Positions 41,401 to 54,076 are shown, numbered from the stretch's first letter. The stretch is DNA of 64,000 bases from Dirofilaria immitis (GCA_024305405.1 JAKNDB010000092.1:1271501-1335500), one strand, 5' to 3'. Numbers and translations: made by a program. The notes: generated from the letters alone by a model not told the origin.

Positions 41401-43921
41401 GGATTTTGGCGTACTTTATTAAGAGAACTTTCTAAGAATCCTATCGGATCTTCTGGTTTATTGCAAATCAATCCCGTTATTAGACTCTGAAATCCTATTG
41501 TCAAATTTTGTAATAAGATAAATTTCATGAATCCTTCAAAAATTTCAACATTAGCTTTGAAAAATATTTCGTTAAAATATAAAAAATTTGAGCAATATGT
41601 TACTAATTAAGATTTAAAATTTTTCAAGTTCAATTTGTCAATAAAAAACAATGCCAAAAGTTGCAGCAGTGGGATCATGAACATACTTTAACTATTTCCA
41701 TAATTAAAGTCCCAATAAATGATAATTTCTCCATCGTTTTTTGTTTTAGAACTCAGTTGCCTACTTCTAAGATACCTGTAAGAATAAAATAAATCAGAAA
41801 TAGTAACTTAGTTAAGAATTATTTTTGCTGACGTTATTCGTATGTTCTGAATCTCGGACTTTGGGTTTATTAGACTGCACTCCAATTGACTAACTTACAG
41901 AAGCTGACTCACTATCTTCCCAAAAAATTTTTGCATAAATAAGGTGAACTGAGCGTTTGAATTTGAAGGTTTTGTTGGAAAGCATTTTTACCGGGGATAA
42001 CTGCAACATGAATATCCTTATACTTATTATCGGAAATCTAAAAAAGTACTAAATGATTCGCGATGTTTCTATGATTTCAAAGATCCAGAAATTTACTAAA
42101 ATTCTTTGTCTAAGAGCATAGTCATTTGATAAATTTCTATTATCTCTGGTTAGTACATTTCTATACAGATGAATTGTAAACCGAAACGTTTTATATGGAG
42201 GATCCTTTCCTGGCCATACAATAATTTTCCCAAATTGAAGCGCCCACTTTTGCAGGAATTTTCAAAAAATTTTGAAGGGATGAAAATTTTAGAAACAATC
42301 GATATAAAAGCAAAACGATAAATCGTTATATTTCATTTACCTTGATTGATCATTGAATATTTCTTTAAACTTTTTCTTATTTAAAAACAATTTTCAAGAA
42401 GCTTTTAAGTTAAAATACGATATTTCGATTTGATCTTTATATCTAAATCAAAATTCCTTTTTAATCACATAAACTTATTAGATTTACAAGTACATTTCAT
42501 TTCACTTGAATTGATTAGGCATTTGGACATAATAATCACACAATATCACGGGATAAAATCGATTATGAGATAATTTTGATATTAAAAGTTATGAGCGGTG
42601 AAAAATATTTTAGAGCTTAATTTAGTCTTATTTATATAATATATCAGGCTCAGATATTATTTAGTCTTATTTATATAATATATATATATCAGATATTATG
42701 GCAAGTAGTAGCAGCTTCACTAAAATTTTATCAAATAAAATTCAAAAATTCAATCAGCAATATTTTATCATTGGATAGTGTATTGTAGGCAATTGAAATA
42801 TAAAGAATTCAATATAATAAGCATAGAGAAGTTATAAAAAAAAAAAAGAAAATGTGATATATATGATGAAGGAAAAATATAGGGAAATAGTTTATCCTAA
42901 TTGGAACAAATATAAGAATATGTGATATAGAAACATGGGGATAGGATGAATTTAGGAAGTTTCCTGGTTAAATCAATCGTTTCAACTTCTCGTCAATATA
43001 TATCCATGAATAGTAATGACTTGGCTTAGCTTCATAAAACGATTGACATTTTTGCTAATGTTATTATTGAAGCGATATTGAATGAAAGGGACAAATTATC
43101 TGTTAAAAATTCACTGAAGAAATTATTTTTTTGCAAATATTTTTTTGAAAGATAAAAACCAGCGAGATAATTGGAAGACTAGAACAAAGCGAATGGTATA
43201 TAGATAAAAATATCTGCAGCAAAAAATTGCTGCATATCATAAATAAAGGATGTATCTCCCATAATGTCCATACTGATAAGCATTTTTATCAAAATTTCAA
43301 TTTCTTAACGATAGTGACTGGTTTTCTTGGCACCATAGTCTTACTGCTTGTTGGTACTAATAGTAAATATTGATACCTGTGCCAAAAAATTTATATAAAT
43401 GTGAAAATTAGTGATATGACTAAATATTCTTAATATCACTAATAATTAATTGAAAATAGAAAAATAATTTGCATTTCTAATTTCAAGACTCAAACATTAA
43501 GTTTCAAAGTGCCGACATAAATATTTGCTAGATATGTAAAACGATATTTAATATAAAAAATAATTATTTTTATCTCTTATTATCGGTTTTTTCTTCATCG
43601 ATTAATTATCTGATAACCGATCATTAACTTGATATTCTTTTCTGAAGCATTAAATAAAAATTGATTATTGAACTATTGTAAAAATGACACTTTGATGTAA
43701 CTACACTGTATGAAATTATTATTAATTTTACCAATAATTGCAGTATTATTCAAGTTTTTTATTACTGATATCGAATTACAATTACCAGAATTTTACAACT
43801 ACCTTATAATTACATAAGATTTATCATTTAAAAAATTGGCATAAAATTGAAAAAATAAATGAACCTCAAAAAGTTGCGGTATAGCATGTTCTTGAAGGTA
43901 ACGTTTAGCTTCAGCACCCAT
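32407..43921 (-). CDS. Two-domain adenylate kinase (AK5-like)
   Basis: Nucleoside monophosphate kinase with an AK5-type N-terminus and two kinase domains. Exons on the minus strand: 43921-43865 (MGAEAKRYLQEHAIPQLFE), 41486-41327 (ITGLICNKPEDPIGFLESS), 39997-39916, 38902-38855, 38349-38185, 37907-37777, 37649-37479, 37269-37111, 36226-35910, 35695-35625, 35255-35156, 34655-34518, 34191-34156, 33677-33504, 33390-33274, 33198-33099, 32918-32822 and 32493-32407; about 736 residues. Domain 1 has an intact Walker A (GGPGGGKT), the AMP-site block MPDMIRAA and EGFPREARQ. A Ser/Thr/Ala/Lys-rich linker (36226-34518) follows. Domain 2 has GPPGSNKT (Walker A Gly replaced by Asn), SMGDLLRKE and EGYPRAKNQ. 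The linker and last exons need added bases at 36137-36140, 36048-36054 and 32831-32833. Exon 14 needs one base removed, near 33640. The phases of exons 3 and 4 disagree by one, so a base or exon there is wrong. Confidence 0.88.
36832..37022. repeat. Direct repeat of about 91 bp with 100-bp period
   Basis: Copies at 36832-36922 and 36932-37022 (both containing taactaacttattggtacaa) appear identical. They lie in an intron of the adenylate kinase gene. Confidence 0.93.
40549..40632. repeat. Tandem duplication of 42 bp
   Basis: Two adjacent identical units (40549-40590 and 40591-40632) starting attttgaacaaactgatcag, in an intron of the adenylate kinase gene. Confidence 0.95.
41138..41280. repeat. 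Long inverted repeat able to form a nested hairpin
   Basis: The left arm (about 41140-41163, ttcttcggagagagatgtaa) and right arm (about 41257-41275, catctctctgaagaa) are reverse complements except for a two-base indel. In the loop between them, cagt..cttg attttc caag..actg forms a smaller hairpin. It lies in the adenylate kinase intron next to exon 2. It could be a MITE-like relic or a structured intron element. Confidence 0.6.
42620..42697. repeat. Short tandem duplication, 39-bp period
   Basis: Two adjacent copies beginning atttagtcttatttatataa; the second has an expanded TA run. Intronic to the adenylate kinase gene. Confidence 0.8.
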
Positions 43922-43943
43922 GAATCTTTTTTGTGTTTAAAGT

Positions 43944-43954
43944 CAAGTTCTGCT
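43944..43954 (-). promoter_or_regulatory. Likely spliced-leader acceptor of the adenylate kinase gene
   Basis: On the minus strand an attttttcag acceptor ends about 31 bases before the ATG at 43921, with no other ATG between. This supports that start codon. Confidence 0.5.
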
Positions 43955-46263
43955 GAAAAAATAAACAATAAAACATCAGTTTAAGAAGCATTGGAATTGC
44001 CTGAAAATATTGATATCATCACATTTCCCTCATCATTATGTATATATATATACCGTTTATCAATTAATTGAAAATTCAAAACAATGTGCAAATTTATTTC
44101 TTCAATACGTATTAAATTCAATAATTTCAAAAATGTTCTGACTGAAGATATCGACGAAAAGTTTTGGAATGTGACGGTGGTAGAAAGTTTGCAAAATGTT
44201 GCAGTGTTGCTACACAAATCACGAATCATTTCCTTATCCTTCAATGTTATATAATCTCTGACCTTAATTTTTTTTGTTATCATCTTTATCTTTGTATCAG
44301 TGATTGGCTATATACGAATCCCTGGATGAAGGATTAATATCAGTGCGTTCGATAATTTTTCCATCATCATCATCATCATCATTAATGAGAAGATAATAAA
44401 TGTATCAAATCTTCTAAAGAAGATATATAGTTTCAACTTTTTGGGTTATCTAATCAAACTAAAATTCCCAGGAAAAATCAGTCTAATCATTTTAGGATAT
44501 TATATAATTATATTGCTTAATAAGAGGAATAAAATTTTTCAATTCAAATTCCACATAAGAAGAAATTGTACATACATCTATCAGAAAAAAATGAATAAAT
44601 TAAGCGAAATTTTTGGTTTTTCCCAAATGTCTCGTTTTCCTGTTATCATATCAATAAGGCGAATTATTCTTTTTTGATATTTGCGACAGTATTTCAGTTG
44701 TATTTGCAAAATTTCAGATTCAGAAGTTCAAATATGGTAGAAGTTTCATTTTCCTTTACACTCACATAGCCATTTAAGCTTCTCAAGAACATTACTACTT
44801 CATCTTTCGCGAACTAATAATGATTTTAAGTGTTAAAGAGAGAAATTAAACAACAGCATTATCATCTACCTTGAAATTTTTAGTTACCATGACAACATGA
44901 TGTAATAGTGATACTCAATGTGCAACAGGTAATTCTGAAATAATCTCTAAATATTAGTATTATCCTTTTTAACTTCTATAATTTTTATTAGCGTTATTCA
45001 AAGATTATATCAAAATATATTCTATGGATCGACGAGAATTATTTACAATAAAAGCAGAAAATATTTAACCATTGAAAATAAAAAGTAAAATTCATAATAT
45101 CATAGGATATATCAATGTTCAGTGTTCAGTATTATTCCACAAATAAAGAAAAAGGTATCAGTTGATTAACGAAGACAATAACAGGGATGGATAAGGCACA
45201 ATGATTTACGAATTTGTAGAATTTTTGCAAAATGAAATCCTAAAATCTCGAATTGAAAAACAAAAGAATATAGCATTGATCTTCCTCTTTTGCTTCGCTT
45301 TCTCTCCTATAATCATTTGGTATTCTTGTTTATTTTTGACACACAACTCCTTTCTTTCCTTTTATTAATTGAAAATGGATATAAACAATGGGAATAAACA
45401 AAAACAACTCAAAAATTTTATTTCGATATTGCGATAATCTTTCTACCGCTAGCAAGTCAAATTATAGATGTGTTATTGAAAAACGGGAAGTTGGTTGTCG
45501 TTTTATTTGAAGCTTAGACTGAATTAACAAGATGTCTCCTTTAACTCACTACATCTACATTACGAGCTTCTCGTTCTCTTATTTTAAATCAGCTTGGTTG
45601 CTATGACAATTCTTCTGACTTGATTGGATTTTAAATCGCAAATATCATATATATTGCTTGATCAAAAAATAAGATAGTGTATAATAAGAAGCTATCAGAT
45701 GTTCTTAGATTCCTTTTTTTGTGATTTTAATCAATCAGAAAATAAAAATAAATAATAAGTTTTTTTTAAAAATTTTTAGCTAAAATATTATCCAATGGTA
45801 AACAATAAAATTAATTATTTATTAATGATAGCAAATCTACTAAAATATTATTTTCATAGAGAAAACTTTCTATGTATAATTTAAGGAATTCTCACACTAC
45901 GTCAGTTATCTCTTCTAAATTTTCTCACAAGTTGAATTTAAAACTTTAAAATATTCGCAATGACTGCAATGATTACAATTATAGAAGCAACAAATAATGA
46001 ATTGCATTTTTTTGATGATATTTTGAAAATATGGAAATAGCCGTAATCAAATTGAACACTAAATTGGTCAATTTAAGCATTAAATTATTTATAAGATTTA
46101 TCATTTGATGTAATAATAGATTTTGTGGCTTTCAGATTTTAATCAAAAAACAATTTTGGCCAACTTTTTCTGAATGATTTCTTTTTGTTTTGTTGTTTGA
46201 AAGCGACTATAAATATTCGGTTTCTTTTTTCCTTTTTTTGAAGCTCAGCCCAAATATTTACGA
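43955..46263. other. Intergenic region between two minus-strand genes
   Basis: No defensible gene. A 100-codon minus-strand open frame (43981-44283) and a 78-codon lysine-rich plus-strand frame (44441-44677) have no recognisable motif and no splice context. A CAT microsatellite lies at about 44362-44383. Confidence 0.4.
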
Positions 46264-47793
46264 TTATATGTGAAAACAAATATCAGGAGGTATGCGGCCA
46301 ACCAACTGATAATCAAAATAAACACAGCCATTTGTAATAGTAACAGTTCGGCCTTCTGCTTTGGCTTTTCGTATTTCTGCTTCCAAAGCGAGAAGATCAA
46401 TACTGGACGACGCTCTGGCCAGAGCTGTTGCCTGTTGCATCATCATTGCTATACCCATCCCCAGACCGTATCTGAAACAGAAATTCAAAGTATGTTCTAG
46501 ATATTCCAGGTAAGTTTTACATCCATAATGTCTTAATTCCTGAATATTAGTGTTTTCTACTTTGCACTTGCCTTTGTTATGACTTTTTTCCTTCTCTATT
46601 TCATGGATATAGTTTCTCACAATTCATATTATTGGTAAGACTAAGTAGCAAGCATATTTCTCTAGAAAAAACTAAATATTCTATCCTTTATATACTTTTA
46701 TTTTTTTGAAATTATCGCCAAAATATGATAAGTTTGTAAAATTTTGTTAACTTTTATCCAACTTCTTGATCTAATTCTTTTTAAAACTGTTCAATTGCTC
46801 TTTCATTTGCATCTGTGTTTACTCTACAATTTCGATTTTTTTTTAAAGGTCTGAAAAAGATGGAAAAATAAAATTCGTTATCGATTTTAGTCAAAATTTT
46901 GCCATTTGAATGATTAGACTGAATGAAATATCAAGCTATTGCTAAGGATTACTGAATACTTTCAATTGTTTTCATTCTATACATAATTTAAAAATAATAA
47001 ATGATATCAGTTATTTAAAATTGAATGCATTAGCCAATTACTGTTAACTGTATTCTTCGAAAAAACACTTTAAAATAATTATATTTTTTGTTATGCTAAA
47101 TCAATATCAAATCAAATCATTAATAATATTAAATTTTATGGAATTTGAAATTTGCTTAATTTATAATCTTTTAACATTTGACCGCCAAATATATTTAATA
47201 TAAAAATAATAGTGAAATTATTAATTATAATGAATAAAAAAAGACTCTTTGAAAAGAAGCAATTCTATTTTCATTTTTACTTTCATAGTTAAATATCTAT
47301 TCTCGCAATAGAGGAATTGTTTTGGATTCTAAGAATTTATTTTGCTTTTCTGAAAGTGAGGAAGTGGAAATTTGTTAATAATCAAAAAGGTTTATATGCT
47401 TCTAACATACCATCATATCTATTTTCTTCATTTTACCTAAGGGTTAGAGAAATCGTCTGAAGTGGGAAAATAACAACTTGAAAATGCTATCAATTGGCCA
47501 TTGTCAATATATCAGGCTTATTAATTATTATAGTGGAATGAAAATATTAATATCAGCAGAGAATTTGAAAATCTAATGGCAAATAAATGATAAAATTGTT
47601 GGATAACAGGAAGAGACGAAAAGGATGTTCTCGATATTGAATAATATAACAAAAATATTTTATTCTTTTAAAATACATCTCAAAATAATTGCGAGCAAAC
47701 TTTCGTTTTAATAATGAAAATTTTTCAATTTCAATATAAAATGCATGTGATAAATTTTAATGTAAATTGTTGTCAACTGACCGTTGTTGTTGT

Positions 47794-47842
<49 letters not shown>

Positions 47843-47927
47843 GATTTTGTTGCCGCAACGGATTTTGCAAGCAGTCATACTGTTGTTCTGCATGCAATTG
47901 CTCATCCGTTGAACAACATGAGCCCAT
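46264..47927 (-). CDS. Small polyglutamine protein with MGSCCS lipidation-type N-terminus
   Basis: I do not recognise this gene. Two exons: 47927-47782 (48 codons plus 2 bases) and 46471-46264, joined across a canonical intron in phase 2, give 117 residues. The protein starts MGSCCSTDEQ. Gly2 with Ser6 fits an N-myristoylation signal, and Cys4/Cys5 are natural palmitoylation sites, so inner-membrane anchoring is predicted. Then come AEQQYDCLQNPLRQQN, a CAA-encoded run of 12 Gln, one Arg and 7 Gln. Exon 2 encodes a compact, probably conserved domain: GLGMGIAMMMQQATALARAS, a charged helix (LEAEIRKAKAEG), then NGCVYFDYQLVGRIPPD. Nothing in the frame is broken. The CAA tract is probably length-polymorphic. 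The function is unknown. Confidence 0.72.
47784..47843 (-). repeat. CAA trinucleotide repeat (coding)
   Basis: Twenty codons, CAA in all but one (CGA), on the minus strand; they encode the Gln tract of the MGSCCS protein. Confidence 0.95.
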
Positions 47928-49885
47928 TTCATCGGGATAAATTTCGAAATAAAATTGAAAATCAAATAATTAATGCAGAATATTAACAGATTATCATTAC
48001 TTTGAATGAAAATAATTGGCAGATGTCATTAAATGATAGAGTAACTTGAAGATTGTGACAAGCTAAATCGGTCCATCAAACTATTCAGAATTACAGATTA
48101 ACTCTATGAATAATAGCACCAACTCCAAATTAAGTTAACGCAAAGATTCCGCCTCCCTCTTCTATTGATCACCACAAGCTTCACTTCTCTTGGGAATTAC
48201 GTAAATCTAATTCAAAGCTTTTCGAGGCAGTAAAGCATTAAATTGAACTTCTTGATTGGAAGATGCCGACAATAAGAGTAGAAAAATGAAGAACAGCAAA
48301 ACGAACAGACATCAGCATAAATCACTATGTTCAACTTCATAGGAATATTTATCCTAATCACGATAGCTCAGTATTTCAATCAATGTTGTTTCATTCTGAT
48401 AATATCTTATAGCATTTTCAATGAAATTTTTACATTTCAATTATTCGTGGATAATTAAAATTTTATATGAAAAATTTAATTTCATTAGTTACTTTTAAAA
48501 TTTGCTGATTAATTGAAATTCTCGACTCAATATTATTTGTATAACCGATGGTAGAAAGATTAATAGCTAAAATAATAAAAATGACACTTATGCTTGGCAT
48601 CTCTGGTAAGATATTGAAATTAAATAACTTGAACAGAAGTGCATCACAGATGATATTACGAATCTTTTTAAAATGTCAATGTTCGCTTGATCAGGCTAAA
48701 AATCATTTTATCAAATCTAAGTTATTTGAACAAACTCAATCACTTCAATCAAGTCATTTTATTTTAACAATTGTATGTCCGTTAAGTATATTTGCTAAAT
48801 TTTCATCAATTATTCAATCGATAGCCGTCAAATCGACTCTCGCTTCATCTAATTAATATTCGTTTCTTATTTTGTTGCAATCGTTTTAGTTATTTATTTC
48901 CGCTTCGAAATTTGGCTTCTTGGAACCAAAAAATTCAAAAACAATCGATTCAATAAATTCAATATTTGTAATTTTAAAAAAAAATTTTTTTGCGCTTTCA
49001 TTCATACTTGTTTGATCTTAACATTCAAATTTGCTTCGAAATTAAATTTTGAAAAGATGATATGCAATAATTTTTAACCTTAAAATTGATGAAAACAATT
49101 TATTGAACTATTTAAAACAATAGACTGAACAATTTTTATGATTTGACTCTTTGAATTATAATATGCTACTCTAATTCATTATGCAAAAGGCGATTTTTTT
49201 ACAAACAGGAAGTTATTCCATTAAAAAAAATTTTAAAATTTAATGGGATAATGGATGGCATGTTTCATTGATTTTTATTGATTTATAATTATTTATTTAT
49301 AGAATCATAAATCAACTATAATAAAACGTGTTGCTATTTACTACAAGCTTTACTACAACTATTATATTAATTATTTTATCATCGCTTTATTATTATGATA
49401 ATTACAAATAAGAAAAATATAAATCGGCAAGAAATGCATATAAAATAATAAGCGACTATTTTCAGATGAATGTTTACTTCATCCTATTTCCAAATGAATA
49501 GTTAATTCGTGATGTTTTTGTCTCGATAAATATCATCTTTTCATCAGAAGCATCTGAAAAAGGAACATTTAAATTGGTTATAGTATTATTTTCTTTATAA
49601 TTGCCATATTTCCGTCGTTTAACAAATTTTGCAAATATCAAAGTTCGGTTATCCGATTCATTCGCTTTTCAATCACTTTCTTCCTTGTATTCAATGAAAA
49701 TTTATATCGTTAACTGAAAATCAAATATATGGTAAAGATAACAATTCCTGCATTTTAGAAGGATTCGGCGTTTCAAAAGAGGACCGCGCAATATATGGGC
49801 ACTGCGAATTGTCTTTTGTGTTTTCTAAATCTTGCTGGCGTTAATTTATGTATAGTAGTTGATGATGCGCATGGTTTGAAGTTTC
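47928..49885. other. Intergenic region
   Basis: No gene could be supported. A 102-codon plus-strand open frame (48548-48856) is unusually long for this base composition but has no recognisable motif, splice context or start-site signal. Confidence 0.4.
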
Positions 49886-49896
49886 TGTTTTTTCAG
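49881..49896 (+). promoter_or_regulatory. Likely spliced-leader acceptor of the Salvador gene
   Basis: gtttctgttttttcag ends five bases before the ATG at 49902, a textbook trans-splice acceptor position. Confidence 0.65.
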
Positions 49897-49901
49897 GAGA
49901 T

Positions 49902-52471
49902 ATGCTAAATCGACGCCGACGACATCAGACACCAACATTTCTAGAAGGTACACCGGGTAGGTATCTGAGGAGAGAGGTACCTCCTTCTTTGCCCACTTGT
50001 GATGGTCAGTCTCTTTTCGTTTCTTCTTTCTGTTATCTTCTTCTAGAAACAGGTTCAATCATCATTTATAAAGGCTTGCAGTGTTGAAACTTTTACATCA
50101 AGTTAAACTTTACTTTAATTTCAAATAATGATCTCTCAGTTATTTTATTTCTTTTTCTCTTTGTGCTTATTTGTATGTTTTAGTTATCCAAGGAATTCCC
50201 AATTACAAGCATATTTTAGGTATAATTCAAGGGATCCAAGCTGGTCTGCACCAACTGGCCCATTCTTCCCAAACCTTACAACATGCCGGAAATGATGTCA
50301 GTATCTGCCGGTTGGAAAGAAATTCGATTCGCACAAAACCAGAATTATCATCGCAAAGTTTCAATGAAAGTCGAACATCTAATCAGTACCTGTCGAAAAA
50401 GGGTCTTACATCATCACTTAGCATCGGTAATGTAGTGCAGGTGGGATAACTTTAGTAGCTTTCTCCCTTTTATCAGGAATATTCAAGTTATTTTTAGATC
50501 ATTGAAGAGTTTATTGATATCAATCGCAATTTCAGCACGCTACGCAGACAACAAGTACAGAAAATAGTGAACAGCGTTTAGTATCCATTTCATTGCAGAG
50601 TTTGCCAGGTACTTTCGTGTAATATTGAATCACAGAACTTTTTACTCTTCTAACATATTAAATAAAACTTGAAATATTCTTTCATCAGAATGAATCTTAC
50701 TCATAAGTTTGAATTAAATTTATATATCCTCGAATTATTGAACACTCATTGATTTTTCCTGTCTTGTTTCTTAAATTATAGCAGGTTTGTTTATCGAATT
50801 ATAATTATAGTAATTAAATTATATCAAGATCTAGGTCGTTCGATAGGTGCACCATTTGGTGGTGAAAATTTTATCAGTGGAGTACCGAAAGAGGACCTCA
50901 CATTACCACCGAATTGGGCTGTCGAAGTAACGCCAGAAGGAATTCGGTCTCTTTTCGTGTTTACTTCTAGTAGGTGCGATAATTGATATGAGGTGTAGTA
51001 TATGATTATTTTTTATGCTACATGTTCTTTTCAACATTTTTTTGCAAATTGATATCCTTTAACGAAATTCAATGAGTTCTTTTAGTCAAATATACTACCA
51101 TACATATCTCATTCAAATAATTGTTAGGTGTTGAAATAATCTTTCGGTGTTTCATAAATCATCTATGTATTTTAGTAAGAATTTGTATGTATTTAGTATC
51201 CATATATTACTTGTTACAGATACTATGTGGATCACAATAATCGACGGACACATTGGATTCATCCTCTTATTAAAGAAAATTTGCCTCTAGGTTGGACAAA
51301 GCAGTTCGATGCGATGAATGGAGTAACATATCACAAGTAATATTCGTAGTGACTCTCTTTCACCCTTTATTGGAATTAAATAAAGCTAGAACTTTTACTG
51401 TATTAATAGCATAAAAATAGAAAAAGCAAAACAAAACGAATCTTTCAGTGAGTTAGATGGTCGTACGCAGTTGGAGCATCCTGGCTTAGCAACGCCTGTA
51501 AATTGTGCACAGAATAATTCTGCAACACATTTGACACAGCGTGCCGAAAGTACGATTGAAAAGCTGAATATTATTGGTGAAGGTATATTAGTTATTAATA
51601 TATCTATATTGAGCATAATTGAAGAATAATGTAGTTCCAAAAGTAATATTGCTTTTTACAGAAAAAATTCTTGTTAATTCATTTTATATTATATATATAT
51701 ATATATATCGTTTTTACGGTTTTTTAAATGAATATAGTATTTTCCATGCAGAGACTTTTTCCATTTCTTCGTAGTCTTGATAAAATTTTGGAATTTTGTT
51801 GGGTTTTTAGTTTGCGCGATTATTTCAATTCTTGGAAATAACTTAAAATGTATATTTTTTTACTGGAATTATTACTGTAATCTAAATATTATCAGTTATT
51901 TGAATCTTTTCGATAAAACTTCTACTGCCTTGGTTTTACAGATATCCCAGATTGGCTTCGTTTATATTCTCGTGCTCCATATGAATTAGATCATTTACTT
52001 GAGGTTGTTTATCTTAATATTCTTTCTATCTATAATATTATTAGTACGGGCGTTTTAGAAAATATCGAGATCTCTAGAGAAATATAAATCTTAGTTACTC
52101 TGATATGCTGTTAGCAGATATAATTAACGTCAATTACCACGCAAATTGCAAATCAAATAATATTTTTTCGTCTCGGTTAAGATACTTTTCTTATTGTGGT
52201 TTTATTAAAGATATACCAATGAATAATCATTTAAAGAAAGTATTTTATATTTCATGACTTCGGATATAAAATAAAGTGTTCTTGAAACGAATTACAGTGG
52301 CCGTTATTTCGCCTATCGCAATTGGAGCAATATGACAGTCAGTTGATGAAACTGTATAAGCAGGAAGGTATTGATATTGCAATCAAATATGAACGTTTTC
52401 GACGAGAAATCAACCGTGAAATTGCTCGGCGACACCAAAAATTTATAGCATCTACTAATGTACTTCAGTAG
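49902..52471 (+). CDS. sav: Salvador homologue (WW/SARAH scaffold of the Hippo pathway)
   Basis: Scaffold that joins the Hippo (MST/Hpo) kinase to Warts-type kinase through SARAH dimerisation. Eight exons: 49902-50004, 50184-50440, 50536-50608, 50835-50946, 51220-51336, 51449-51582, 51942-52003 and 52298-52471; 343 residues (human SAV1 has 383). The N-terminus MLNRRRRHQTPTFLEGTPGR resembles the SAV1 start. A polar linker fills exon 2. WW1 (about 168-200) reads PPNW..GIRYYVDHNNRRTHW..HP and is complete. WW2 (about 203-235) has GW at its start but Leu (TQLEHP) where the second Trp would be, as vertebrate SAV1 also lacks it. IPDWLRLYSRAPYELDHLLEW opens the C-terminal SARAH helix region, which is rich in Arg/Glu/Lys. 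No frame correction is needed. An in-frame downstream donor for exon 4 ends at 50973. Confidence 0.93.
51688..51708. repeat. AT microsatellite in Salvador intron 6
   Basis: About ten AT units between exons 6 and 7 of the Salvador gene. Confidence 0.9.
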
Positions 52472-53569
52472 AAAAGTTCGTTATTTATCTGTTTTATTTC
52501 CGAAAAATTTTTTTAAAAGGCATTTCTTGCTTTCTTCGTCAAAAAAATAACTTCATTTAAAACTGCTAAAATTTTTTAGTTTTGTTGTTTTCACGAAATA
52601 TAGTATTTTAAGATGTAGTTAATTCGATTTTAGATAACTCTTAGATAAATTTATTATAAGATTTCCTTCGTAGAAAAAAATATTTATGAAGAAATCTATA
52701 CAATATTATTCAGTAGTATTAATTTTATTAACATACTAAAGACGTTCGTATTTTTAAACTGCTCATATTTTTGATATATTTAAATATATGGAATGCATTA
52801 ACATTTAGCGTTGTTTCATGGCAAATATTTTTTTCTGATCTTCATTCAAGATTTAAGACAAGTTGTGAAACTTGTTAGTAATTTTACTATTGACGAAAAG
52901 CATTTGGAGTTACTAACTTTATGGTTACTTAGTATAAAAATTTAGCGATCTAACCAATCCTGAAGATATTATTTCTCCATATTCAGAATATATTTCATGT
53001 CGCCAGTGCTCAAATATGTTTCGTAAATTACTCAGGTTAAACGTTTGGAAAAGTGTATTTCATTCTAGGCATGTCTTGAAAAAAATAAATAAAAATTCTC
53101 GCGTAATAACCAATTAATTTATGCGAAACTCATGACATATTAATCGATTTATCTGAAATTGTCATATTGTTAAGTATTTGTAAATTTCATTTTCATATTC
53201 TGAGCTGGTTTGGGAGAGAAAGTTCTTTTGTGTTAGTTAGAATGCTAAACTTAACGGTTTCCAGAAATTATCAAAACTAATGTGAGTTCAATATAATTGA
53301 AATCCCTGTGCTTATATTCCAATGTTTCTTTTCGACCTCATAGATTTTTGTGTTTTACCATTATTTTTGCATACTACCTTTAATGTACCATATATCATGT
53401 CGTACAATAATTTTTGGATATCTATTCATAATTTGAAATCGAATTTTAATCACATTAGATTTGAATGCTGTTATGAAACGCAATGAAACATATAACTATT
53501 ATTTAATTAACACGCATTTGCATATTTATTACTTTGTTATTAATGCCGCATTTACATGTTTATTGATCA

Positions 53570-53605
53570 TGATAATAATAATAATTATAATAATAATAAT
53601 AATAG
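53570..53605. repeat. TAA trinucleotide microsatellite
   Basis: About twelve ATA/TAA units with one interruption. Confidence 0.9.
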
Positions 53606-53639
53606 CAGTATTGCCAACTGAAATTAATAAATCAGTAAT

Positions 53640-53995
53640 GATACTGTGATGTGTGGTCTTATCAATAACTATAGCAAAACCACGCAAATCTACTGAAAAC
53701 AGCGATGCAACAATTACATCTATAATCTCAGCAGAGATATCTGAAAATCAGAATCATTTATCACAGAAATTAAGAATAAATCGAAATGATGTTGCTATAC
53801 GAGAATTGAATGAATTGAAGATGGAAATATGAAATGCTTATGAAATAGTTGACAGAATGATTGAAGTAGAGTAATGGAAAGGAAAAAGCGATTATAGTTC
53901 TAATGAGATTAGAAACTTATTCGTATGGTATCGAAGGAAATGAAAGAGTCTGAAATGGACAGGAGTAGATTGAACAACAATGTAACAATTTGGAT
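53640..53995 (+). pseudogene. Possible decayed coding frame
   Basis: One frame reads as plausible protein (AKPRKSTENSDATITSIISA; NAYEIVDRMIEVE; NEIRNLFVWYRRK) but is cut by TGA, TAA, TGA and TGA in the same frame. No homopolymer correction removes all of these stops. I do not recognise the protein; it may be a dead gene, a dead mobile-element frame or chance. Confidence 0.2.
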
Positions 53996-54076
53996 AATGT
54001 CTCTGTTTAAATCTGAATGATTAATTAACCTCTAAGGTGCTACATAAGGAGGAAAATATCCAAATCAGATTTTGCG

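Noticed and set aside
43981..44283. 100-codon minus-strand frame just upstream of the adenylate kinase start
   Set aside because: The kinase has a good trans-splice acceptor and conserved N-terminus of its own, and the frame shows no motif or donor leading into it.
47714..47986. Poly-Val and poly-Asn open frames over the trinucleotide repeat
   Set aside because: The CAA frame on the minus strand starts with MGSCCS and splices in phase to exon 2; the others are frame shadows.
48548..48856. 102-codon plus-strand open frame
   Set aside because: No start-site acceptor, domain or conserved-looking block; composition is the expected Leu/Ile/Lys/Ser of AT-rich DNA.
50184..50440. Alternative reading of Salvador exon 2 in another frame (SRDPSWSAPTGPFFP and onward)
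   Set aside because: It needs three frame changes and breaks phase with exons 1 and 3. The chosen frame is open across the exon and matches both phases.
53640..53995. Selenoprotein with several in-frame TGA codons near tRNA-Sec
   Set aside because: A TAA also interrupts the frame, the multiple TGA sites are not in a known selenoprotein context, and no SECIS-like hairpin was noticed.
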